Source: CAYZJV01 sp964473245
Lineage (GTDB): Bacteria > Spirochaetota > Spirochaetia > Sphaerochaetales > Sphaerochaetaceae
Assembly (NCBI GenBank): GCA_964473245.1
Contig: CAYYOL010000020.1
Span: 1-37,927 of the forward strand
Direction: 5' to 3'
DNA length: 37,927 bases
The translations under genes were made by a program, and so were the position numbers. Positions 14,652 to 21,615 of this stretch are shown here, piece by piece (position 1 is the first letter of the stretch; every line of letters starts with the position of its first letter). The notes below the pieces were generated by a model. That model did not search any database. It saw only the letters and a list, made by a program, of their open reading frames with translations, and had not been told where the DNA came from.

Positions 14652-16709
14652 TTATACAGACGCATCCTTCTGCTTCTGGATACGGCGTTCCATCTGTTTT
14701 CGAGTGAACTCCGGTTCATCCATGAAGAAATAGAGTTTCTTTGCAATGGGGATCTTGTTCCACACTTTCTTGAGGTAAGGCATGACCCAGTAGTCGAGAC
14801 CGAAGGCTCGGCCGGCTCCGCCCAGCATGACAATGGAGACAGCCATGTACCAGAGGATCTCCTTTCCAGCCAATGCCCCGATAAGGAACATGACCGACAG
14901 TCCCAATGATACGATTGCTGCAGGGAACGTGAACAGTCCAGCGATCAACGCTAGTCCGATTGCTACTTCGGCCAATACGATCACCACCTGGAAGAAATAG
15001 GGAGCCATGGCTACGAAGGTCTCATTGATCCAGTTGTAGATACCAAGGGGCTCACTGAGTAGCGGTGGAGCGAACTGCTGTGCAGCATCGCCAGCTGCCG
15101 CCACACTTGCACTACCTACAGCATCTGCAGCTGGTTCTACCCATGTGCTTGCAGAACTGACGGCTTCAGTGGCTGGAGCGACATACGATGCGGATCCAAC
15201 CGAGACACCACCAACAGCCTCAACTGCCGGTTCGGCAGACGCAGCGACTGAAGAGGAAGCCGTCGCAGCAGCTCCCGTTGCAGCGGAAACCCCATCGGAA
15301 CCAGGAGCCGGGCCCCAGTAGACCTTGCTTCCTGTAGTATCGGTGAGCCAGCCTTTGGTGATCTTCCCGATACCCTCGATGAGCCACATGACGCCAAGGT
15401 ACATGCGGAGGAACACAATCCAGTAGGAGGGGACCCGATACGAGGCGAGACCTCCGATGAGTGAACGACGATCCTTGATCGTGAGTATTTCGTGTTTGAA
15501 GTAGTTCCAGACACCGTTAACACCACAGACACCAAACTGATAGTACATGTTCACCATGTGTTTGATCGCCATCGCGAAGAAACCGGACATGTTCACACCA
15601 GCTGTGTGCGAAACTGCATACCGACCTCCGATCGAGACCATGAAACCGTGGAAGTTCGATTTGAACGGTTCAACCTCTTTGGTCTTGAGACCGAACTCTC
15701 TCCTGATGGTCTGTGTGATCATCTCTGCAGCCTTTGCAGCTGTCTGCTCGGCAGCCTCGACAATCTGTCCAATCGGTTTTCCATCCTCCATGAACCAGAT
15801 AGCGTCTCCGGCAAGATAGACATTCTCGTGATCGGGAGATCGCATGAACTCGTCTACCTTCTTCCGCTGTACTTTTCCATCTGCCAGCGGGAGTCTGTGA
15901 CAGAACGTCGTTCCCCGAACACCACAGGTCCAGATCAGTGTCTTTGTGTTGTATCGAGTACCATCTTTGGTTTCGAATCCATCGGCATCCGCCTTGACGA
16001 TCAGACTGTTCGTCCGAATTTCGACACCCTTCTTCTCCATGTAGTCGACAGCCTTTTTCTTGGGCTTTTCAGGTAGCATGTTGAGAATGCTGCCCAATGC
16101 TTCTGCATTGATCAGACGAACCTCGTCGTGGTCCACTCCATGCTCCTTGCAGAGAATAGGAAGCCACTCGATAAGCTCTCCAACAAGCTCGACACCGGTG
16201 AAACCACCACCGGCAACGACGAACGTGAGCATCTCTTTTCTAAGCTTCTCATCTTTCTCGTATGCTGCGGCTCGGACAGTCTCTTGAATGTGGTGCTTGA
16301 TTCTGAGTGCGTCGCTCAAACTCCAGAGGAAGAACGCATGTTCCTTGATTCCTGGAATATTGAAGTCGGTAGGTTCCGCCCCAGTGGAGATGATCAGCTG
16401 ATCGTATGGGTAGTTTGCAGCTGTCCCTTCGAGTATCTGTTTCTCGAAGTCGATCTCCTTGATCTCGTCGCGAATCACATTCACCATCTTGCCGGCAAAG
16501 ATACGGTCGAATGAAATCTTGACCGAATCCTCCTGCACTCTGTTTCCTGCTACCTCGTGTAGCTCGGTCATGAGGATATGGTGTCGATGTCTATCGATCA
16601 GTGTAATTTCTACCTTGTCCTTCATTTTTCTGAAGGCTTTATGCAAATGCTTTGCAGCGTGTACCCCTGCGTAGCCTCCACCAAGAATCACAATCCTTTT
16701 CTTGTCCAT
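14652..16709 (-). CDS. ndh2: Type II NADH dehydrogenase with DoxX-like C-terminal membrane domain (Ndh2-like)
   Basis: A 685-residue enzyme. Residues 1-400 are the NDH-2 flavoprotein: FAD-binding GGGYAG (10-15), NAD-binding VVAGGGFTGVE (164-174) and the FAD motif VYLAGDA (297-303). It oxidises NADH and reduces quinone without pumping protons. After an amphipathic region come membrane helices at about 428-448 and, beyond a gap, three more at about 567-636, resembling DoxX. Between them lies an Ala/Ser/Val/Pro low-complexity stretch (about 470-547), probably outside the membrane. Listeria Ndh2, dedicated to flavin-based extracellular electron transfer, also has a C-terminal membrane extension. 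AAGGAG is 9 bases before the ATG. Operon: this gene, polyprenyl synthase, small unknown protein. Divergent from the ApbE-like gene. Confidence 0.92.
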   Translation of the reverse strand: MDKKRIVILGGGYAGVHAAKHLHKAFRKMKDKVEITLIDRHRHHILMTELHEVAGNRVQEDSVKISFDRIFAGKMVNVIRDEIKEIDFEKQILEGTAANYPYDQLIISTGAEPTDFNIPGIKEHAFFLWSLSDALRIKHHIQETVRAAAYEKDEKLRKEMLTFVVAGGGFTGVELVGELIEWLPILCKEHGVDHDEVRLINAEALGSILNMLPEKPKKKAVDYMEKKGVEIRTNSLIVKADADGFETKDGTRYNTKTLIWTCGVRGTTFCHRLPLADGKVQRKKVDEFMRSPDHENVYLAGDAIWFMEDGKPIGQIVEAAEQTAAKAAEMITQTIRREFGLKTKEVEPFKSNFHGFMVSIGGRYAVSHTAGVNMSGFFAMAIKHMVNMYYQFGVCGVNGVWNYFKHEILTIKDRRSLIGGLASYRVPSYWIVFLRMYLGVMWLIEGIGKITKGWLTDTTGSKVYWGPAPGSDGVSAATGAAATASSSVAASAEPAVEAVGGVSVGSASYVAPATEAVSSASTWVEPAADAVGSASVAAAGDAAQQFAPPLLSEPLGIYNWINETFVAMAPYFFQVVIVLAEVAIGLALIAGLFTFPAAIVSLGLSVMFLIGALAGKEILWYMAVSIVMLGGAGRAFGLDYWVMPYLKKVWNKIPIAKKLYFFMDEPEFTRKQMERRIQKQKDASV

Positions 16710-16852
16710 GTGTTCTCACTCCTTATCATTCGGTTTCTACCACAAAATATGCTGTTCCGGTGAACTCCGAACTCGACGGTTCTCTCTTGAGTTCGATAGT
16801 GACAGGTTGTTGTTTTTCGCATTATGCGATATATCACTTATATAGTAGTATC
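16710..16852. promoter_or_regulatory. Divergent control region of ndh2 and the FMN transferase gene
   Basis: A 143-base gap with the palindrome CGCAT-T-ATGCG at 16818-16828, just upstream of the plus-strand -10 region (TATATA/TATAGT, 16839-16846, with TTCGCA as a possible -35 at 16816-16821). The -10 ends 6-8 bases before the ATG at 16853 and there is no ribosome binding site, so the plus-strand transcript is probably leaderless. The palindrome overlaps the candidate -35, as an operator would. The ndh2 promoter is not clear to me. Confidence 0.5.
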
Positions 16853-17920
16853 ATGAAACATACCATTAATGCAATTCAGTTCTTTTTTATCGGAATTCTT
16901 TTTCTCACTTTCTTCACTGTATCCTGCGCAAAATCGGAGGATGCTGCTTCTGTGGAACCTCAAGCTCGTTCAGAAGTTATGCTCGGTACCGTCTCTCGTA
17001 TCACTATTTATGACAATCCATCGGATGCTGCGTTCTCGGACGCCTTTGCTCGTATTGCCGATATCGAAGCGCGCATGAGTATACATATCGATACCAGCGA
17101 GATTGCAGCAGTGAATGCGGCAGCTGGAGCTGGGCCGGTAGCGGTTTCGGAGGATACCTTTCTCGTCATTCAGCGAGCAATCGAGGCAGCCGAAGCGAGT
17201 CATGGGGCATTCGATCCTACCGTGGGACCGCTTGTCGCGGCATGGGACATCGGCGGAGATAATCCACGACGCCCACCACAGGAGGAGATCGATCGACTTC
17301 TCCCTCTCATCGGATACCGTCGTGTTGTGCTCGATGCCGATGCACAGACCGTCGAACTCTTGGATCCAGGTATGAAGCTCGACCTTGGTGGCATAGCCAA
17401 GGGGTATGCTGCAGATGAGGTGGCCAAGATCCTACTGAGTCACGATGTTCGCAAAGCCATCATAAACCTAGGTGGAAATGTGCTCACCATCGGTACTCGA
17501 GTGGATGGTACTCCATGGAGAATCGGAATTCAGAATCCGGAAGAGGAGCGAGGTGGTCATGTGATGATTGTGGGACTTGAAGATAGAACCCTCGTCACAA
17601 GCGGTCCGTATGAACGGTTTTTGGAACTCGATGGAGTCATCTATCACCACATTCTCGATACCGTCACAGGCTATCCGGTACAGACCGATATCACCAGTGC
17701 CAGCATCATTACAGAAGAGTCCCTGTTTGCCGATGCACTCTCTACAGCGGTCTATTCTCTCGGTCTTGAAGAGGGATTTGCTCTCATAGAATCTTTACCC
17801 GGAGTGGAGGCTGTATTCATGGATACAGGATACAACCTCTATCTCACAGAGGGTATGCGAGATGGCTCTTTCTCCTACCAGATAACCAATCAAGCGTACA
17901 CGGTGACCGACCTGCACTGA
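16853..17920 (+). CDS. apbE: ApbE-family FMN transferase lipoprotein (FmnB-like)
   Basis: A 355-residue flavin transferase that uses FAD to attach FMN covalently to Ser/Thr of extracytoplasmic proteins, with Mg2+. It has a lipoprotein signal (hydrophobic 8-22, lipobox TVSC, Cys25). Family motifs: GAFDPTVGPL (118-127), LDLGGIAKGYAAD (176-188), NLGGN (205-209), HHILDTVTGYP (265-275), FADALSTA (292-299). The frame is open to 16652, but the upstream part overlaps ndh2 and would bury the signal peptide, so I start at 16853. There is no ribosome binding site there. Its expected substrate is the three-domain FMN-binding lipoprotein at 19608. It ends back to back with the next minus-strand gene (TGATCA). 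Confidence 0.93.
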   Translation: MKHTINAIQFFFIGILFLTFFTVSCAKSEDAASVEPQARSEVMLGTVSRITIYDNPSDAAFSDAFARIADIEARMSIHIDTSEIAAVNAAAGAGPVAVSEDTFLVIQRAIEAAEASHGAFDPTVGPLVAAWDIGGDNPRRPPQEEIDRLLPLIGYRRVVLDADAQTVELLDPGMKLDLGGIAKGYAADEVAKILLSHDVRKAIINLGGNVLTIGTRVDGTPWRIGIQNPEEERGGHVMIVGLEDRTLVTSGPYERFLELDGVIYHHILDTVTGYPVQTDITSASIITEESLFADALSTAVYSLGLEEGFALIESLPGVEAVFMDTGYNLYLTEGMRDGSFSYQITNQAYTVTDLH

Positions 17921-18526
17921 TCATATGAGCACGGGAAGTACGTGCAAAGACCCTGCCAAAAAGAGCCCCCAAAGGACCACGACATGCACTCCCTGTCTAG
18001 CCAGGTCTATTGCCGATGCCATGGCAGGAGCGCTCTCGGATCGCTGTCTATCTCCTGCACTCTGCTCGGAGACGGTGTGCAACAGCTTATCGATAGCCAA
18101 GATGAACGGTCGTTTCGGAGCAATGCCCCTCCACTTGGTGGTTATGGCATCGAAGTAGAAGAATTGCAGAGATATCAGGCGACCGAGTCTTCCTGGAAAC
18201 TGAGGCTTTCCAGTGACCATGTAGTGAGACAGGTAGAGAAGGGCAATCAGTGCAAGAGCCTTCCTTGCCCCGAGGAGAAGAGCTCCGAGTGTCACAGAGA
18301 AGGATCCGATGGTGAATAGCAGAAGGCCATTTGGTTGCAGAAGGTGAGCACTTGAGACCGAAAACAGTAGAATGAGGTTTGGGAGAACACGGAATTTTCT
18401 TCCACTGGTTACCGAAAGCACTATCACATAGATAGTCTGTAAGACGATACCGATCAGATTGTTCTGCAGTAGTATCGCCGGAAGTGAGATTATTCCCATG
18501 AATAGTTTCACGTTGGTAGCTCTCAT
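17921..18526 (-). CDS. Small multi-spanning membrane protein, possibly ECF T-component-like
   Basis: A 201-residue protein with four to five hydrophobic segments in the first 125 residues and a more polar second half carrying the segment TTKWRGIAPKR, then a last hydrophobic stretch at the C-terminus. Its layout vaguely recalls EcfT/CbiQ transmembrane proteins of vitamin transporters, but I see no sure motif. ECF-type riboflavin transport genes are part of the Listeria FLEET locus, which makes the idea attractive but not proven. The start at 18526 is firm: ATGA overlap with the upstream gene and AGGAG 8 bases before; the frame extends to 18562 without support. Last gene of the EetA-EetB-like operon. 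Confidence 0.7.
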   Translation of the reverse strand: MRATNVKLFMGIISLPAILLQNNLIGIVLQTIYVIVLSVTSGRKFRVLPNLILLFSVSSAHLLQPNGLLLFTIGSFSVTLGALLLGARKALALIALLYLSHYMVTGKPQFPGRLGRLISLQFFYFDAITTKWRGIAPKRPFILAIDKLLHTVSEQSAGDRQRSESAPAMASAIDLARQGVHVVVLWGLFLAGSLHVLPVLI

Positions 18527-19077
18527 GCGAGATGCTCCTGCTGTGCATGCTCTGCATACCACGAAGAGCGGCTGACAAACCGTTCGGCGAAGAGCCCGAG
18601 GACGATCGAGGTGGCGAACCCCACCATGAGAAATGGAGGTGCGATGAATCGCGCAGCGTCGCCGAATAGGATCACCCTGCTCAATTGTAGCTGTGTTATG
18701 TTGCTTGCCATTGCTCCTGCAATGCTGATACCCACCAGAGATACATATCTTCTTCCATACCGGTAGAGCAAGAACATGATGAAGGCACTCGAGACGGTTC
18801 CGCCAAATGAGAACAGGATGATGTACGAGAAGATCGTTCCGGTGACCAGTCCTTGACCAAGAATCTTCAGTAGTGCCAAGAGCAGATACTCTCGTTCATG
18901 TAATAGTCCAAGTCCGATGATGAGCGGGAGATTCGCCAAGCCTATGCGCATGAACGGGACCGGTTTCGGGATAAGATATTCCACTGTACTGAGAAAGAGT
19001 GCTAACGCTGCAAGAAGTGCTACAAACTCGACTCGTATCACCGTGGAGCGTAATCTGGAATCAGAATGCCGTGTCAT
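18523..19077 (-). CDS. eetB: Gx-transporter/HepS-I-like membrane protein (EetB-like)
   Basis: A 184-residue membrane protein with five hydrophobic segments. The region RIGLANLPLIIGLGLL followed by LLKILGQGLVTGTIFS is the signature of the family annotated as heptaprenyl diphosphate synthase component I or Gx transporter, which is related in shape to ECF S-components. In Listeria this family and a NusG-domain-II protein are, as I recall, the two conserved membrane proteins EetB and EetA needed for flavin-based electron transfer. I start at 19077, where GGGAGG stands 6 bases before the ATG; the open frame to 19230 is antiparallel noise within the upstream gene. It overlaps the EetA-like gene by 17 bases and the next gene by 4. 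Confidence 0.8.
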   Translation of the reverse strand: MTRHSDSRLRSTVIRVEFVALLAALALFLSTVEYLIPKPVPFMRIGLANLPLIIGLGLLHEREYLLLALLKILGQGLVTGTIFSYIILFSFGGTVSSAFIMFLLYRYGRRYVSLVGISIAGAMASNITQLQLSRVILFGDAARFIAPPFLMVGFATSIVLGLFAERFVSRSSWYAEHAQQEHLA

Positions 19078-19435
19078 CGACACCTCCCGTTTCCTGGGCA
19101 ACAGCTCCCTCGATGAGGACGAACACATTGTTTGGTAGGCAGATGATCCAGTCTCCGACACGAGAGACCCAGCCTGCGGAGATACAGACTTTATTTCTGC
19201 AATCGGAGTCGTGCACGTGAACCTTGCCATCCTTGATTTCGATCGAGGTCTCTCCTACCGGACCGTTGAATGTCGCAAATGCATCCACCCCTAGATCGTA
19301 GATAAACTCTCCACCATCGGTTCTTACATGAACCTGAGGCTCTCCGGAGAAATCTGTAAATCTTCCCAGGCTGAAAGCTATAATCGCTATCGACACGATG
19401 AAAATTGCGATATCTCCCAACCGGATCTGCTTCAT
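19061..19435 (-). CDS. eetA: NusG domain II-containing protein (EetA-like)
   Basis: A 124-residue protein with one N-terminal membrane helix (about 7-25) and an outward-facing beta domain of the NusG-II family, with the typical ending DSDCRNKVCISAGWVSRVGDWIICLPN. Cysteines C79, C84 and C99 are conserved in the family. It is the first gene of a three-gene operon with the EetB-like protein. In Listeria such a protein acts between the quinone pool and PplA, probably as part of a membrane electron-transfer module; the chemistry is not established. The ATG at 19435 has no ribosome binding site, but a very good promoter ends 6 bases before it. Confidence 0.82.
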   Translation of the reverse strand: MKQIRLGDIAIFIVSIAIIAFSLGRFTDFSGEPQVHVRTDGGEFIYDLGVDAFATFNGPVGETSIEIKDGKVHVHDSDCRNKVCISAGWVSRVGDWIICLPNNVFVLIEGAVAQETGGVDDTAF

Positions 19436-19470
19436 GCGCGCATCGTATCAGGTTCGTTCTCGGTTGTCAA
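19436..19470 (-). promoter_or_regulatory. Promoter of the EetA-EetB-like operon, leaderless
   Basis: Minus strand: -35 TTGACA (19470-19465, perfect), 17-base spacer, -10 TACGAT (19447-19442), then GCGCGC and the ATG at 19435. Transcription would begin at or next to the A of the start codon. Confidence 0.7.
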
Positions 19471-19546
19471 AGCGTGGATCGGAAGAGTGGGATGTTATTC
19501 CTCGGTCTCCCGGAGGGAGGCAATGCAGTTTTCTTGTAATGAGGAC

Positions 19547-19601
19547 TTGCACAAGATTCCTTCAACTAATATACTGTATTTCGATATCGATATATCAGGA
19601 G
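19547..19601 (+). promoter_or_regulatory. Promoter, palindrome and ribosome site of the FMN-binding lipoprotein gene
   Basis: -35 TTGCAC (19547-19552), 17-base spacer, -10 TATACT (19570-19575). The palindrome ATATCGATAT (19584-19593) lies at the expected transcription start and could be an operator. AGGAG (19597-19601) is 6 bases before the ATG. Confidence 0.7.
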
Positions 19602-19607
19602 TGATTT

Positions 19608-20930
19608 ATGAAAAAGAGAACTGTACTATTGGTTCTGGCCTTAGCCATGACCGTCCTGTTCGTAGTAGGTTGCGGAAAGGACTCATCAACAGCAGCCCAG
19701 GCACCTGCTACCACCACACCGGCTACCCCGGCTCCGGCAGCACCGGCACCAGCACCAGCTCCAGCAGCTGAAGTGGCGCGCGGACAAGTTGACGTTGCCG
19801 ATCTCGAAGACGGTGTATATTTCGCAATGGAAGATGAATTCGCTTCATCTGGGTGGAAATATGCAGTGACCGTGGTAATCGAAGATGGCAAAATTGCCGA
19901 TGTCGACTGGAATGGTGTGCATGTGAATGCCGGCGCATCAAAGAAGAGTGTCGACAAAGCTGGTCGCTACAACATGGTCCGCTTCGGTGGAGCACAGGCA
20001 GAGTGGTACGAGCAGGCAGAGCGGACGGAAGCCTATCTTCTGGAGACTCAGGACCCCTATGCTATCACCTACACCGATGATCAAGGACATACCGACGACA
20101 TTGCTGGCGTTTCCATTCATGTCGTGGAGATGTACGATCTCGTTGAAAAAGCTCTTGCAGCAGGTCCAGTTGGCGTTGGTCCCTACACCGACGGTGCCTA
20201 TTTCGCCATCGCTGACAGCTACCCATCCTCTGGGTGGAAAGAGTATGTCTCCCTTACCGTCCTGAATGGACGTATCGCTGCAGTCAACTGGAGTGCCGTG
20301 AACAGAGAGGGTCTGGATAAGAAGACTCAGGATAAAGCCGGCAACTATCAGATGGTCGCTCGCGGTGGAGCTCAGGCAGAGTGGTATGTACAGGCAGAGC
20401 GTGCAGAGGCTCACCTGATGGATCTTCAGGATCCTTCCGCATTCACCTACGACGATGGAGGATACACCGACGATGTTGCTGGTGTCTCGATTCACGTAGA
20501 TGCTCTTGCCGACCTAGCTGGTGAAGCGTTGGCAGCAGGACCCGTAGAGCTCGGTTCCTATGCAGACGGTGGTTACTACGCAAGCGAAGATGCGTTTGCC
20601 TCATCCGGTTGGAAAGGCTTCGTGTCGCTTTTCGTGAGAGATGGAAATATCGTCAATGTGTACTGGAGTGCAGTAAACGAGAATGGCGATGACAAGAAGG
20701 CCTTCGATATGGCTGGAAACTACCAGATGGTTGCACGAGGCGGCGCAATCGATGAGTGGTATGTGCAGGCAGCACGTACGGAAGCCCATCTGCTGGAGAC
20801 TCAGGATCCATCTGCAATCTCTTACAAGGACGACAATGGTCATACTGACGACATTGCTGGAGTCACCATTCACGTGAACGACTTCTACGCACTTGTTGAG
20901 AAGGCGCTGGCCGCTGGTCCAAGAAGCTGA
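19608..20930 (+). CDS. pplA: Lipoprotein with three FMN-binding domains (PplA-like)
   Basis: A 440-residue lipoprotein: lipobox VVGC (Cys22), Thr/Ala/Pro linker (about 28-58), then three FMN_bind repeats (about 67-186, 193-311, 318-437) of 125-126 residues. Each repeat has DGxYxAxEDxxxSSGWK near its start and ends in TDD(I/V)AGV(S/T)IHV. By alignment to the flavinylation motif SGAT, the FMN would sit on S169, S294 and T420, a phosphoester-threonyl/seryl flavin made by the ApbE-like enzyme. Listeria PplA is the equivalent two-domain electron-carrying lipoprotein that passes electrons to free flavins or iron. In a diderm it would stand in the periplasm or on the outer membrane. Single gene with a strong promoter. 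Confidence 0.9.
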   Translation: MKKRTVLLVLALAMTVLFVVGCGKDSSTAAQAPATTTPATPAPAAPAPAPAPAAEVARGQVDVADLEDGVYFAMEDEFASSGWKYAVTVVIEDGKIADVDWNGVHVNAGASKKSVDKAGRYNMVRFGGAQAEWYEQAERTEAYLLETQDPYAITYTDDQGHTDDIAGVSIHVVEMYDLVEKALAAGPVGVGPYTDGAYFAIADSYPSSGWKEYVSLTVLNGRIAAVNWSAVNREGLDKKTQDKAGNYQMVARGGAQAEWYVQAERAEAHLMDLQDPSAFTYDDGGYTDDVAGVSIHVDALADLAGEALAAGPVELGSYADGGYYASEDAFASSGWKGFVSLFVRDGNIVNVYWSAVNENGDDKKAFDMAGNYQMVARGGAIDEWYVQAARTEAHLLETQDPSAISYKDDNGHTDDIAGVTIHVNDFYALVEKALAAGPRS

Positions 20931-20946
20931 TCATGCAATTCGGGCT

Positions 20947-20962
20947 CGAGGGATCACCCTCG
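20947..20962. terminator. Hairpin after the FMN-binding lipoprotein gene
   Basis: CGAGGG-ATCA-CCCTCG, 16 bases past the lipoprotein stop and overlapping the end of the convergent AlkD-like gene. There is no T-run, so this is a weak terminator call for the plus strand. Confidence 0.4.
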
Positions 20963-21610
20963 CGCTCGTCTTGAATCCCGTATCTTTTGAGCGGCCATAG
21001 CACGGATATCTGCATCTGCTAATGAGGTGTGCATCCAAGAGCCGACCAATTCGGAAGAGACTTTACTGGCTGTCGCGATAGCCCATGCGACAGCCATTTT
21101 TACGTAGTAATCATGGGTTGAAATAGTCTCAAGAAGGCGCAGATTCTCCTCTATGCGCGATTCATACATATAATGATTGAGCAGGAGGACGATGGCAAAT
21201 CGTGCTTGGTAGGGGTGATCGTCGTGTAGGTGGCGTAGAATAAGCGAGAGATACAGCTCGGTCTCCCTACGCGCCTGTTTCAGTGTGCTACAGAGACTGT
21301 CGCAGATCGCCCAGTTATCGAGATAGGGGAGAAACTCCTCCAAGAGAGAGATTCTGTGCTCCTCGTCGCATTTCTGATAGGCTATGGTAAGCGCTCTGAG
21401 CAGACGCTCCTCATAGTACCGATCCCGTTCTATCGGACCTAGGTCCGCATAGTTCCAGTCAGGATCCCGTACCAGCTCCTTCGCCATCGCTCGGATAGGT
21501 CCCATCCGTACACCGAGAACAGGTTTTCCAGTTTTGATGATCCGTTCAGAGAATATGCGGTATGAGTCCTCTGACATGGACTCGAGTCTCTCCGTCAAGT
21601 CTGTTTGCAT
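20954..21610 (-). CDS. DNA alkylation repair protein (AlkD-like)
   Basis: A 218-residue all-helical HEAT-like-repeat protein. AlkD removes bulky or cationic N3/N7-alkyl purines from DNA without base flipping. Visible family features are GVRMGPIRAMAKEL near residue 33, the conserved LDNWAICDSLC segment with its Trp and Asp (about 97-107), and regularly repeated helices. It starts 5 bases after the cysK stop, with no ribosome site, so it is probably coupled to cysK. Family clear; specificity not determined. Confidence 0.88.
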   Translation of the reverse strand: MQTDLTERLESMSEDSYRIFSERIIKTGKPVLGVRMGPIRAMAKELVRDPDWNYADLGPIERDRYYEERLLRALTIAYQKCDEEHRISLLEEFLPYLDNWAICDSLCSTLKQARRETELYLSLILRHLHDDHPYQARFAIVLLLNHYMYESRIEENLRLLETISTHDYYVKMAVAWAIATASKVSSELVGSWMHTSLADADIRAMAAQKIRDSRRARG

Positions 21611-21615
21611 GGCTG

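Noticed and set aside
15069..15302. The Ala/Ser/Val-rich stretch as a frameshift or inserted repeat in the ndh2-like gene.
   Set aside because: The frame is continuous and DoxX-like helices resume in frame after it, so it is more likely a natural low-complexity loop.
19077..19230. An N-terminal extension of the EetB-like gene to 19230.
   Set aside because: It lies wholly inside the EetA-like gene in another frame, and GGGAGG marks the start at 19077.
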